A stretch of 64,000 nucleotides of DNA from Novosphingobium kaempferiae (GTDB lineage Bacteria > Pseudomonadota > Alphaproteobacteria > Sphingomonadales > Sphingomonadaceae), in NCBI RefSeq assembly GCF_021227995.1, contig NZ_CP089301.1:3472001-3536000 (forward strand). The letters are read 5' to 3'. Shown here piece after piece: positions 36,127-44,289 of this stretch. The position numbers and the translations under genes were made by a program. A model generated the notes under the pieces. That model saw only the letters and a program-made list of their open reading frames with translations, was not told where the DNA came from and searched no databases. Each line of letters begins with the position of its first letter. Positions within the stretch are counted from its first letter, which is position 1.

Positions 36127-36350
36127 ATTAGGACGGAAAGCGCGGTTTTTCGCCTTTTTCGTATTCCTGATGCTGTGCGCCATTAACTACACGGTTTCTT
36201 AGTACCTTCGCTCTAGACCGGGTGCATCGAAACGCCATGCGGGACGTAAATGCACGGAAATGGTCGCCATAATCGGTACTTCGAGCGGAATGTTTCCGCG
36301 ATGACCGACCATGCCTGCGCCTTTGTGACTCCTGACCGGGAGCACCTCGC

Positions 36351-38654
36351 ATGATCGGCGCCCTTTCGAGAATCCGCGATTTCTGGAAGATGCCGCGGGT
36401 TCGCATCGTCTTCTGGGCAGCCCTGACCGGCGCAGTCGTCGGCGTGCTGGGCCTTGGCTTGCCTGCCGAAGATTACCTGCGCAACATGCGCTGGTGGTCG
36501 AGGCTGCATCGGTCCGACCAGCAGATCGTCGTCATCCAGCAGGATGACCGGACTCTCGACGAACTCGGCACGGTCGATGTTTCTCGCGGCAATGATGCGG
36601 AGCTGATGCGGCGGTTGTTTGCGGCAGGCGTCAAGAACGTCTATTTCGCGCGCGCCTTTTCCAAGCGTGGAAGCGCGGCTGACGACAACCTCTTCATCGA
36701 AGAACTGAAGGAACATCCCGGCCGCGTCTATCTGGGCGCCATCGGCGGTGAAGGAACGCAGCGCGGTAACTATGCTGCGGGCGTGCCGCTCAAGGCGTTC
36801 CGCGAGTATGCCGGCACCGTGTCTTTGCTGGTGCGGCATCGTCCGCTCAATCTCAACGTGCAGCTTCCGTACTCGTCCGACAGTCCGATCGGTCGCATTC
36901 CTTCGCTCGCGGCGCAGATCTCCAACGTCCACGGTGATCCCAACACACTGTTCTTCCCCGACTTCTCGATCACCGTCGGCTCGTTTCCGACAGCGAGCTA
37001 CATCGATGTCATGCGCGGCGAGTTCAAGCCTTCGGTCGTGCGCGGCAAGGATGTCCTGATCACGACGGCGGCCGACAGTTTCAACGATATCCACCGCATC
37101 CCCGGTCAGAGCGTCAATGCACCGGGCGGGTTCTTCCATGCCATCGGCGCGGAGACGCTGAAATTCTACGCGCCGCGTGATTACGGGTGGTTCGCACCGT
37201 ACCTGCTGGTGATGATCGTCGTCATCTCCGGTCTCGGCAGGGGACGGGTGCTCGACATCTATCGCTTCACTGCGCTGGTGGGCGTGATCGGAGCCGTGCC
37301 GTTCCTGCTTGATCGTTTCGCAATCCAGGTCGACATCATCCCTGCGCTTTCCGTGGCGCTGGTGGCGGTGATCCGCATGCGCAATCTCGATCGTGTCGAG
37401 GTTGCGGGAGAAACCAACCTTGGTTCGGGGCTCCCGAGCGTCCAGGCGCTGCGTAATTCCGGCGATTTTTCGACGCGCATCCTCGTCTCTCTGAAGATCC
37501 GCAACTACGGTGCCATCATCGGCAGCTTCGCGGAGCATGTGGAAGCGCAACTGGCCAAGGAGATCGTTCGCCGCGTCCGCATCAGCGACGAGGGCGTGCT
37601 CATCTATCACGAGGGCGGGATGTTCGTCTGGCTCTCGTCGATCCGCAGCACTTTCGACCTCTTCGAGAACCTCGAAGGCCTGCACCGTATCGTGCAGAAC
37701 GGCATCCAGATCGGCGGCGTGGACATCGACCTCTCGTTCAACTGCGGCATCGATTCCGACTTCGAACGCACGCTTTCGAGCCGCGTGGCGAGCGCCATGC
37801 AGGCAGCGGAAGAGGCCGTGCGGAACGACGAACTCGTCTACCAGAACGAGGACCGCAAGCATGAGGCACAGTGGGAAATCTCGCTGCTGACCTCGCTCGA
37901 TCGCGCGATCGACAATGGCGAGGTCTGGGTGGCCTACCAGCCCAAGCTCGATCTTCGCTCGAAACGCATCAGCGGTGCCGAGGCTCTGGTGCGCTGGACG
38001 CACCCCGAACGCGGACCGATCAGTCCCGACAAGTTCATTCGTATTGCCGAGGAATTCCACAGGATCGAGCGTATCACCCGGTTCGTCATCAACGACGCTG
38101 TCCGCGTTGCTGTGGAACTGGAGCGGCAGGGCTACGAGATGACGATGTCCGTCAATATCTCGGCCCAGCTTCTGCGCAATCCCGGTCTGCCAGGCATGAT
38201 TTCCGAAATCCTTGCCGCGCACGGTCTGTCGCCCAATCGCCTGATACTCGAAATCACCGAGACGGATCGCCTCGACCGCAGTTCGAAGACGTTCCAGATG
38301 CTGCAGCGGCTGGTACAGTCGGGCCTGCGTCTGTCGATCGACGACTTCGGCACCGGCAACGCAACCATCGATTACCTGCGCTACCTCCCGGCAAGCGAAG
38401 TGAAGATCGACAAGACCTTCGTGTCCTCGATGGAAGGCAGCAAGGAGGATCTGCTGCTGGTCCAGTCCATCATCGAGATGGCGCATTCGCTGGACCGAGT
38501 CGTCGTGGCGGAAGGCGTCGAAACGCCCAAGGTTCTCGAGATGCTGTCCGGTCTCAAGTGCGATCTGGTCCAGGGTTACTACGTAAGCCGGCCCGTCCCA
38601 TTCCGGGATTTCCTGGACTTCGTGTCCGGACGGAGAGCGCGCTTGATTGGTTAA
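36351..38654 (+). CDS. CHASE2 sensor with degenerate GGDEF and intact EAL domain
   Basis: A 767-residue membrane-bound cyclic-di-GMP phosphodiesterase. An N-terminal transmembrane segment (about 17-36) is followed by a periplasmic CHASE2 sensor (about 50-270), further membrane segments (about 283-345), and a GGDEF-like domain with the signature degraded to GGMFV near 421. The EAL domain (about 525-760) keeps its key residues: AEALVRW, SVNISAQ, EITETD, DDFGTGN, KIDKTF, AEGVET and QGYYV. It should therefore degrade cyclic-di-GMP but not make it. Position right after the EPS operon suggests control of the same process. Confidence 0.92.
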   Translation: MIGALSRIRDFWKMPRVRIVFWAALTGAVVGVLGLGLPAEDYLRNMRWWSRLHRSDQQIVVIQQDDRTLDELGTVDVSRGNDAELMRRLFAAGVKNVYFARAFSKRGSAADDNLFIEELKEHPGRVYLGAIGGEGTQRGNYAAGVPLKAFREYAGTVSLLVRHRPLNLNVQLPYSSDSPIGRIPSLAAQISNVHGDPNTLFFPDFSITVGSFPTASYIDVMRGEFKPSVVRGKDVLITTAADSFNDIHRIPGQSVNAPGGFFHAIGAETLKFYAPRDYGWFAPYLLVMIVVISGLGRGRVLDIYRFTALVGVIGAVPFLLDRFAIQVDIIPALSVALVAVIRMRNLDRVEVAGETNLGSGLPSVQALRNSGDFSTRILVSLKIRNYGAIIGSFAEHVEAQLAKEIVRRVRISDEGVLIYHEGGMFVWLSSIRSTFDLFENLEGLHRIVQNGIQIGGVDIDLSFNCGIDSDFERTLSSRVASAMQAAEEAVRNDELVYQNEDRKHEAQWEISLLTSLDRAIDNGEVWVAYQPKLDLRSKRISGAEALVRWTHPERGPISPDKFIRIAEEFHRIERITRFVINDAVRVAVELERQGYEMTMSVNISAQLLRNPGLPGMISEILAAHGLSPNRLILEITETDRLDRSSKTFQMLQRLVQSGLRLSIDDFGTGNATIDYLRYLPASEVKIDKTFVSSMEGSKEDLLLVQSIIEMAHSLDRVVVAEGVETPKVLEMLSGLKCDLVQGYYVSRPVPFRDFLDFVSGRRARLIG

Positions 38655-38687
38655 AATTTCCTTGATGTCTGGTTAACTAACTATTAT

Positions 38688-38726
38688 CCATGTGCTCGAC
38701 CGCTGAGAATGCGGTCGTTCACATGG
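38688..38726 (+). promoter_or_regulatory. Two-tier hairpin before the micro-ORF
   Basis: CCATGTG (38688-38694) pairs with CACATGG (38720-38726). Inside, CGACCGC (38697-38703) pairs with GCGGTCG (38711-38717) around TGAGAAT. The lower stem includes the first two bases of the GGGGA ribosome site, so it could limit translation of the micro-ORF. Confidence 0.7.
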
Positions 38727-38735
38727 GGAATGACA

Positions 38736-38783
38736 ATGAACAAGGACATCTGGGGCGGTGGTTGGTGGGGCAGCGGTCGTTAA
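38736..38783 (+). CDS. 15-residue Trp/Gly-rich micro-ORF
   Basis: ATG 38736 encodes MNKDIWGGGWWGSGR and ends in TAATAA. GGGGA at 38725-38729 is six bases upstream, an optimal spacing; ATG 38730, two codons earlier, touches the ribosome site and is less likely. Three of the fifteen residues are tryptophan and six are glycine. The pattern of tryptophan codons near the end of a short peptide recalls the rhizobial trp leader peptide, but no trp gene follows. I do not know the peptide. Translation is supported only by the ribosome site, the double stop and the structured context. Confidence 0.5.
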   Translation: MNKDIWGGGWWGSGR

Positions 38784-38803
38784 TAACGACTATGCTGGCC
38801 TTA

Positions 38804-38824
38804 ATCCGGACCTTTAGTTCGGAT
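38804..38824 (+). promoter_or_regulatory. Hairpin between micro-ORF and terminator
   Basis: ATCCGGAC (38804-38811) pairs with GTTCGGAT (38817-38824), eight pairs including one G-U, with a five-base loop. Its position between the micro-ORF and the terminator matches the layout of an attenuator, but no competing pairing with the terminator arms is obvious. Confidence 0.6.
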
Positions 38825-38840
38825 CATCGCACGTAAAAAG

Positions 38841-38889
38841 AAGCGCTTTCCAGAAGAACTCCTGTCTTTTGGAAAGCGCTTTTTCTTTG
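38841..38889 (+). terminator. Strong intrinsic terminator
   Basis: AAGCGCTTTCCA (38841-38852) pairs perfectly with TGGAAAGCGCTT (38870-38881), the inner AAGA/TCTT adds four more pairs, and TTTCTTT follows. It is the clearest rho-independent terminator in the window. Confidence 0.85.
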
Positions 38890-39053
38890 TCTGTTGTTTA
38901 TGGGATTTCGCAATCCTCGGGCATTATTACTCAAATAATTGTGTTGAGTATAATCCGGGTGAGCTTATTCGCTCATGATGGCGCGATGAGCTTGTCTCGA
39001 TTTGCGCGCATTGCGTAGTAAGGCGCTTCCCGATTCGGGACTCGTTAGCTAAC
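38890..39053. other. AT-rich spacer with a small hairpin, downstream of zapE
   Basis: The segment has lower GC than its surroundings. TACTCAA (38928-38934) pairs with TTGAGTA (38944-38950), and TGAGC/GCTCA pair at 38960-38975. Either could mark the end of the leftward zapE transcript. I see no coding potential. Confidence 0.4.
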
Positions 39054-40169
39054 TCAGCTTTCGCCGTGGCCCAGTGCAAGATAGTCGGCGCTCTGCATTT
39101 CGTTAAGGCGGCTGATCGTACGGTCGAATTCGAAGCGGCCAGTCCCGGATTCGTACAGGTCTTCGGGAGCCGCATCCGCTGCGGCGATGAGCTTTACCTT
39201 GTTCTCGTACAGCGCGTCGATCAGCGTCACGAAGCGTGCCGCTTCGTTGCGTCGATCCGGACCCATGCGCGGTATGCCGACCAGGATCACGGTATGATAG
39301 GCACGCGCTATGGCCAGATAGTCTGCCGCGCCGCGCGCTTCTCCGCAAAGGCGCTTGAAGCTGAACACGCCGACGCCCTTGAGGCTCTTGGGCACATGGA
39401 GCATGCGGCCGCCGCCGACGTCGAGATCCGCTGACGGAACATGCTCGCTGTCCTCGGGCGGGTAGTCGGTAAGACGATAGAATGCCTCGCGTGCCGCCTC
39501 GGTGGCGGGCTCGCCCAGCGGCTGGTGCCATGTCGCCATGCCGCCGAGGCGCTGCATGCGATAGTCGGTCGGCCCGTTGAGCGTGAGAACGTCCAGTTGC
39601 TGGTCGATCAGTCCGATGAACGGCAGGAAGTGTTCGCGGTTGAGACCGTCCTTGTAGAGTTCGGACGGCGCCCGGTTCGATGTGGTGACGATCGTCATGC
39701 CTTCGTTCACGATCAGATGCGTGAACAGCCGGCTCATGATCATCGCGTCGGCCGAGTTATTCACGACCATCTCATCGAACGCGAGACAGCGAACGTTGCG
39801 GGCGAGGGCGGCGGCGACCGGGGGGATGGGGTCGCCCGTTTCCTTCTTGCGCTCGTCGCGCAGGAGGGCGTGGACCTCGAGCATGAAGGCGTGGAAATGC
39901 ACGCGGCGCTTGCCGGGGATGTCGAGGGTCTGGACGAAGAGGTCCATCAGCATCGACTTGCCGCGTCCGACGCCGCCCCACATGTAGACGCCGCGCGGGG
40001 CGGCGGCCTTCTTGCCCAGCAACTTGCCGAAAAGGCCCGTCGACGAACTCGCCTTGTAGAGTTCACGCTGAAGCTGGTTCAGCCGTTCCGCCGCGCCAGC
40101 CTGTTCCGGGTCCGATCGAAGTTCGCCGGTCGCGACCAGCGCTTCGTAGCGTTCGAGCATCGCGCTCAC
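39054..40169 (-). CDS. zapE: Cell division protein ZapE (AFG1-like ATPase)
   Basis: A 371-residue AAA-type ATPase. It contains Walker A YMWGGVGRGKSMLMDLF near residue 68, Walker B LAFDEMVV, and DALYENKVKLIAAADAAPEDLYE near the C-terminus. In E. coli ZapE acts at the division ring; the mitochondrial relative AFG1/LACE1 supports respiratory complexes. Location behind sdhB is common in alphaproteobacteria and suits either role. Its ATG overlaps the stop of the thioesterase gene by four bases. Confidence 0.92.
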   Translation of the reverse strand: MSAMLERYEALVATGELRSDPEQAGAAERLNQLQRELYKASSSTGLFGKLLGKKAAAPRGVYMWGGVGRGKSMLMDLFVQTLDIPGKRRVHFHAFMLEVHALLRDERKKETGDPIPPVAAALARNVRCLAFDEMVVNNSADAMIMSRLFTHLIVNEGMTIVTTSNRAPSELYKDGLNREHFLPFIGLIDQQLDVLTLNGPTDYRMQRLGGMATWHQPLGEPATEAAREAFYRLTDYPPEDSEHVPSADLDVGGGRMLHVPKSLKGVGVFSFKRLCGEARGAADYLAIARAYHTVILVGIPRMGPDRRNEAARFVTLIDALYENKVKLIAAADAAPEDLYESGTGRFEFDRTISRLNEMQSADYLALGHGES

Positions 40170-40627
40170 CGTGAAGCGCTCGGCTTGCGCAGGGTGCCCA
40201 TGAAGCTGGCGACGAGGTGGTCGTCCTGCTCGACGGTGCCGCGCACGAAGACTAGGCGGCGCGTCTCTTTCATGATCTCCGCCACGACATCAAGCGGCTG
40301 GCCGATGCGGCCCGCGCCGATGAACTGGTTCTGGAGATCAAGCGTGACCGCGCCGACGGCATCCGCACCGATCACGGTGAACATCGCCGCGAACATGCCT
40401 ACGTCGATCAGCGCGAGAGTGACGCCGCCGTGGACGGCATCGAGGACGTTGCTGTGCTGCACGCCCGCTTCGACGAGGCGGAGGCGCGCGCTGCGATCAC
40501 CTTCGCGGCGGACCAGCATGCGGCCCAACCCTTGCGAGTTGAATCGCGAGCCTTCGTTCAGCTTCCACGTATGCCAGCCCGGAAACTCCGGGTCCGGCTC
40601 GTGGATGAATGCACCGTCGTGTGCCAC
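40166..40627 (-). CDS. PaaI-family hotdog thioesterase
   Basis: A 153-residue hotdog-fold protein, probably an acyl-CoA thioesterase. The central block NVLDAVHGGVTLALIDVGMFAA has the HGG motif of the PaaI group, and GRIGQPLDVVAEIMKETRRLVFVRG forms the later strands. The start codon is GTG (40627) with no strong ribosome site. It lies between sdhB (28 bases upstream) and zapE (four-base overlap), so the three genes are likely co-transcribed. The substrate is unknown. Confidence 0.82.
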   Translation of the reverse strand: MAHDGAFIHEPDPEFPGWHTWKLNEGSRFNSQGLGRMLVRREGDRSARLRLVEAGVQHSNVLDAVHGGVTLALIDVGMFAAMFTVIGADAVGAVTLDLQNQFIGAGRIGQPLDVVAEIMKETRRLVFVRGTVEQDDHLVASFMGTLRKPSASR

Positions 40628-40655
40628 GGGAGAACCCGGGTCTCGGCCCGAAGGC

Positions 40656-41438
40656 TCAGACCTGGCGCTCCGCCTGCATCTTCTTGATCTCGGCGATCGC
40701 GCGCGCGGGCGAGAGGCCCTTGGGGCAGACGTTCGCGCAGTTCATGATGGTGTGGCAACGGTAGAGACGGAAGGGATCTTCCAACTCGTCCAGACGCTCG
40801 CCGGTCATCTCGTCGCGGCTGTCGGCCAGCCAGCGGTAGGCCTGGAGCAGGATGGCCGGGCCGAGGAACTTGTCGGAGTTCCACCAGTAGCTCGGGCAGG
40901 AGGTCGAGCAGCAGGCACACAGGATGCACTCGTAGAGGCCGTCCAGCTTCTCACGCTGTTCGGGGCTCTGCAGGCGCTCCTTGCCCGACGGGGTCGTCGA
41001 GACGGTCTGCAGCCAGGGGCGGATCGAGGCGTACTGCGCGTAGAAGTGCGTGAAGTCCGGCACGAGGTCCTTGATCACGTCCATGTGCGGCAGCGGGGTG
41101 ATGCGGATATCGCCCTTCAGATCCTCGATCGCGGTGGTGCAGGCGAGACCGTTCTTGCCGTTCATGTTCATCGCGCACGAACCGCAGATGCCTTCGCGGC
41201 ACGAGCGGCGGAACGTCAGCGAGGGATCCATCTCGTTCTTGATCTTGATGATCGCGTCGAGGACCATCGGGCCGCACGCGTCGAGGTCGATCTCGAACTG
41301 GTCGTAGCGCGGGTTCTCGCCCGAATCCGGGTCGTAGCGATAGACGGTGAACTTCTTGACCTTGGTGGCGCCCTCAGCCTTGTGGACATTGCCCCGCTTG
41401 CTGATCTTGCTGTTCGCCGGGAGGGTGAAGGTCGCCAT
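40656..41438 (-). CDS. sdhB: Succinate dehydrogenase iron-sulfur subunit
   Basis: The 260-residue iron-sulfur subunit of complex II. The [2Fe-2S] cysteines are in [21 protein letters not shown]; those of the [4Fe-4S] and [3Fe-4S] clusters are in [16 protein letters not shown] and [18 protein letters not shown] 41438 (MATFTLPAN) has GGGGA seven bases ahead. The unusual point is context: sdhA, sdhC and sdhD are not upstream; instead there are about 500 non-coding bases and a divergent SDR gene. Confidence 0.96.
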   Translation of the reverse strand: MATFTLPANSKISKRGNVHKAEGATKVKKFTVYRYDPDSGENPRYDQFEIDLDACGPMVLDAIIKIKNEMDPSLTFRRSCREGICGSCAMNMNGKNGLACTTAIEDLKGDIRITPLPHMDVIKDLVPDFTHFYAQYASIRPWLQTVSTTPSGKERLQSPEQREKLDGLYECILCACCSTSCPSYWWNSDKFLGPAILLQAYRWLADSRDEMTGERLDELEDPFRLYRCHTIMNCANVCPKGLSPARAIAEIKKMQAERQV

Positions 41439-41957
41439 GTAAGAATCCCCGTGATCTTGCAGTGCGGCATGAGCCGCCTTGTGGTCCCCCTCTAGCGATT
41501 CGCCCGCGTAGGGCAAGAGGTGACAAAGGCGAGGTGAGGCCGAAGCAAGATCACGGAATTGCGAGCTATTCGCATGACGGACAATGTGGCGGGCTGGTTA
41601 AATCAGAAGCGGCTGTTTGTGTCGGCCGCCGCGAAGGCGGGTCAATCTCGATTTTCCCGCATGAAATGACGTCAAATCTTTGTATTGAAATGATTATACT
41701 CGTCGCTGAGTCCGCGCCTCAGGCCTGCATTTCCTCTCTCGACGTGTGACCTTCCAGAATCGCCAACCGAGACAAACAGCCTCCGAACCGACGCGTCAAT
41801 CGCAAGCGCGATTGCGAAAGAATCTGCCGCCCGGTGCGACCAGATCATTTTTCCGACATGTAGGAAAGGCCCGCCACCGTCTCCGCGATACCCGCGCGCC
41901 ATGGCTTGCGATGCCGCCTGCCGGGTGCTTGCGTGCCGCCATCAAGGGAGAGACTAC
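41439..41957. other. 519-bp intergenic region upstream of sdhB and the SDR gene
   Basis: No convincing gene is present. GC content falls in the middle (about 41640-41720). CAATCGC (41797-41803) and GCGATTG (41808-41814) form a small inverted repeat. This region must contain the promoters for sdhB (leftward) and the SDR gene (rightward), but no -35/-10 pair stands out. Confidence 0.5.
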
Positions 41958-42710
41958 ATGGGCGAATGGAGCGGCCGTACTGCCGTGGTGACCGGCGGAG
42001 GACGCGGCTTCGGCAAGGCATTCGGGAACGCGCTGGCGATGCAGGGCGCGCATGTCGTGCTCGTCGATATCGACGGGGCCGTCGCCGCCGAAACCGCGCA
42101 GGGCATCGTCGCGGCAGGCGGATCGGCGCTGGGGCTGGGCGGCGATGTCACCGACGAGACGCGCATGTCCGCGATCATGGCGGAGGCCGCATCGGTGAAC
42201 GGCGGCGTCGACCTGCTGGTAAACAACGCCGGGCTTCATTCGGACGAATACGGCCAGCCCATCCTGAAGATGGGGCTCGCCAAGGTGCGCCGACTGTTCG
42301 AAGTCAACGTGCTCGGCGTGGTCTGCTGCACGCTCGCCGTCCACCCGCACATGCGCGGGCGGGCAGGGGCCTCCATCGTGAACATCGCGTCGAGCGCCGC
42401 GCACATGGGTGGCTCGGCCTATGGCGACAGCAAACTCGCGGTGGCGGGGCTGACGATCACGTATGCCCGCGAACTCGGCCCGGACGGCATCCGCGTCAAC
42501 GCCATCTCGCCCGGTCTGATGCTGACCGAGACGATCCGCAACGAACTTCCCGAAGCCACGAAAGAGCGCGTCCAGGCGATGCAGCTGATCCGTGGCGACG
42601 GGCTGGAGCAGGACATCGTCGATGCACTGCTCTACCTCGCCTCCGCGAAGGCGCGCTTCGTTACCGGCGAGACGTTGCGGGTCACGGGTGGCATGGGGGC
42701 AGGGGTCTAA
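41958..42710 (+). CDS. SDR-family oxidoreductase
   Basis: A 250-residue short-chain dehydrogenase. The cofactor loop is TGGGRGFGKAFG near residue 12, NNAG is in LLVNNAGLHS, the catalytic Ser is in NIASSAA and the Tyr-x3-Lys pair in AYGDSKLAVAG. VDIDGA after the second strand (an acidic residue) suggests NAD preference. ATG 41958 follows GGGAGAG. The substrate is not predictable. It lies between the isolated sdhB and the ClC gene, with no clear partner. Confidence 0.86.
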   Translation: MGEWSGRTAVVTGGGRGFGKAFGNALAMQGAHVVLVDIDGAVAAETAQGIVAAGGSALGLGGDVTDETRMSAIMAEAASVNGGVDLLVNNAGLHSDEYGQPILKMGLAKVRRLFEVNVLGVVCCTLAVHPHMRGRAGASIVNIASSAAHMGGSAYGDSKLAVAGLTITYARELGPDGIRVNAISPGLMLTETIRNELPEATKERVQAMQLIRGDGLEQDIVDALLYLASAKARFVTGETLRVTGGMGAGV

Positions 42711-42797
42711 GAAGAAGGGAAGGGCGAGGGCCATTGCCCTCGCGCTCCCGGACTTGTCGACGTTGCGCGTGCAGCGGTCTTGCGCTTCGTTTCGGGG

Positions 42798-44168
42798 TCA
42801 GGCGGGTTGTTTCAGGAAGCGCTGTGAGAGGGCGTGGTACAGCTTTTCCTTGCAGACGAACTGCGCGGTGAAGTCGCCGACCAGCGCGGCGGCGACCAGC
42901 GGCATCATCAGGCCGCGGCTTGCGGTGGTTTCCGAGATGATGATGACTGCCGTCAGCGGCGCGCGCACCACGCCCGTGAAGTAGGCGACCATGCCCAGCA
43001 GCACGATCGCGCCCGGCGGATAGCCGGGGAACGCGGTGCGCAGCAGGTCGCCGATACCCGCGCCGATCGACAGCGACGGAGCGAAGATGCCGCCCGGCAA
43101 CCCGGAAACGGCAGTGGCGAGCGTCGTCGCGAACTTCGCCGCGCCGAACCAGACCGGAACGTCCTCGCCGACGATGATGCCATGCGCGGTCTCGTACCCG
43201 GTGCCCCAGGTCAGGCCGGTCGCAGTGCCGATCGCCGCCACGACCGCGCCGCATCCCAGCGCGAACAGCACCGGACGGGCACGCAGCCAGGCAATGGGCG
43301 CGAACGGCGTGCTGCCGCTGGCGAGCATGAGGCGCGAGAACAGACCACCCGCCAGCCCACCGACCACGCCCGCGACCGGCGCGGCGACGATGGCTTGCGA
43401 GAACCCGAGCGTCTGGCGCATCGCGCCGAAATAGATGTAGTCGCCTGCAAGGCCGAGGCTGACCATGCCCGCGACGAGAACGGCGGCCATGACCAGCAGC
43501 GTCATGCGCTGTTCGTAGGCGGCGGCGAGTTCCTCGATGGCGAAGGCGACCCCGGCAAGCGGCGTGTTGAAGGCCGCCGCCACGCCCGCCGCGCCGCCCG
43601 CGATATAGACGGACGAGCGGATCGGGATGCGCATCAGCCGGTGCATCCGGCCCATGATGGCGGCGGCGATCTGCACCGTCGGCCCCTCGCGCCCGACCGA
43701 AGCCCCGACCAGCAGCGCGCCCGCCGTCAGGACGAACTTGGCAATGGCGGCGCGGGCCGAGACGAATGTCGATACGGCGGCTTCGGGGTTCTTCGTCGCC
43801 GCCATGACCTGTGGGATGCCCGAACCTCTGGCGAGCGGTGCGAAGCGGTTCGTCAGCCAGACGATCCCGGCGAAGCCGAGCGGCGTGACGATCAGGGGCG
43901 CCCACCAGACGCGAGCGGACATCGCGTGGAAAAGCAGGTTCGCGCGGTCGGCAAGGTCCGCGAACACCAGCGCGACGAGGCCGACCAGAACCGCACCGCC
44001 CAGCAGCGCCACCCGTCGCCGCCAGATCAGCGCCTCCGGGCCGTGGCGGCGCAGGAGCACGCGGAAACGTCGGGGTAGCAGGCGGGCCAGCGGCTTCACG
44101 AAACGATCTCGAATGACGGGCGGGGAACGCTCCCGAGCCTCATGGCGTCTGGGGCAGCCCGTGTCCAC
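42798..44168 (-). CDS. ClC-family chloride channel or chloride/proton antiporter
   Basis: A 456-residue ClC membrane protein. The three ion-binding loops are visible: ARGSGIPQV (GSGIP), ASVGREGPTVQ (GREGP, with the gating glutamate) and GLPGGIFAPSLSIG (GxFxP). IEELAAAYE contains glutamates at the position of the internal proton glutamate, so proton-coupled exchange is likely. It ends at residue 456 without CBS domains. The start, GTG 44168, is the farthest upstream in frame and has only a weak ribosome site; the first 20 residues may not be real. Confidence 0.86.
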   Translation of the reverse strand: MDTGCPRRHEARERSPPVIRDRFVKPLARLLPRRFRVLLRRHGPEALIWRRRVALLGGAVLVGLVALVFADLADRANLLFHAMSARVWWAPLIVTPLGFAGIVWLTNRFAPLARGSGIPQVMAATKNPEAAVSTFVSARAAIAKFVLTAGALLVGASVGREGPTVQIAAAIMGRMHRLMRIPIRSSVYIAGGAAGVAAAFNTPLAGVAFAIEELAAAYEQRMTLLVMAAVLVAGMVSLGLAGDYIYFGAMRQTLGFSQAIVAAPVAGVVGGLAGGLFSRLMLASGSTPFAPIAWLRARPVLFALGCGAVVAAIGTATGLTWGTGYETAHGIIVGEDVPVWFGAAKFATTLATAVSGLPGGIFAPSLSIGAGIGDLLRTAFPGYPPGAIVLLGMVAYFTGVVRAPLTAVIIISETTASRGLMMPLVAAALVGDFTAQFVCKEKLYHALSQRFLKQPA

Positions 44169-44289
44169 CGGCCAAAGTCATATGGGCATGCGGAAACTCC
44201 ACCTGCTGCGAATGACACTTGCCCGAAACGACAAACGCCGCGCGTGATCCGAAGATCGCGCGCGGCGCCTGTTATCGTGTCATCTTCGG

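Larger units (their letters stand above)
38688..38889 (+). ncRNA. Compact structured transcript with a micro-ORF (candidate leader or small RNA)
   Basis: This segment has the layout of a small independent transcript: a two-tier hairpin at 38688-38726, a ribosome site and 15-codon frame (38736-38783), a second hairpin (38804-38824) and a strong terminator (38841-38889). A -10-like TATTAT (38682-38687) lies just upstream, but no good -35 element is at standard spacing. The next gene is on the other strand, so there is no downstream gene for a leader to control. A dual-function RNA or a peptide messenger is inferred, and size and ends are estimates. Confidence 0.55.

Noticed and set aside
36127..36350. 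Separate small gene between the amidotransferase and the CHASE2-EAL gene
   Set aside because: Only short frames without ribosome sites; GCGGAA-TGT-TTCCGC (36285-36299) is the only structure seen.
36213..38486. 757-codon open frame opposite the CHASE2-EAL gene
   Set aside because: Histidine/arginine-rich antisense shadow; the sense strand has all EAL motifs.
38688..38889. Classical trp operon attenuator
   Set aside because: Trp codons, hairpin and terminator resemble one, but no trp gene follows; the next gene is on the opposite strand.
39441..41495. 684-codon open frame running opposite zapE, the thioesterase and sdhB
   Set aside because: It crosses three real genes and their boundaries, with no recognisable domain.
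41672..41902. 76-codon frame in the region upstream of sdhB
   Set aside because: No ribosome site, no domain and lower GC than real genes here; treated as non-coding.
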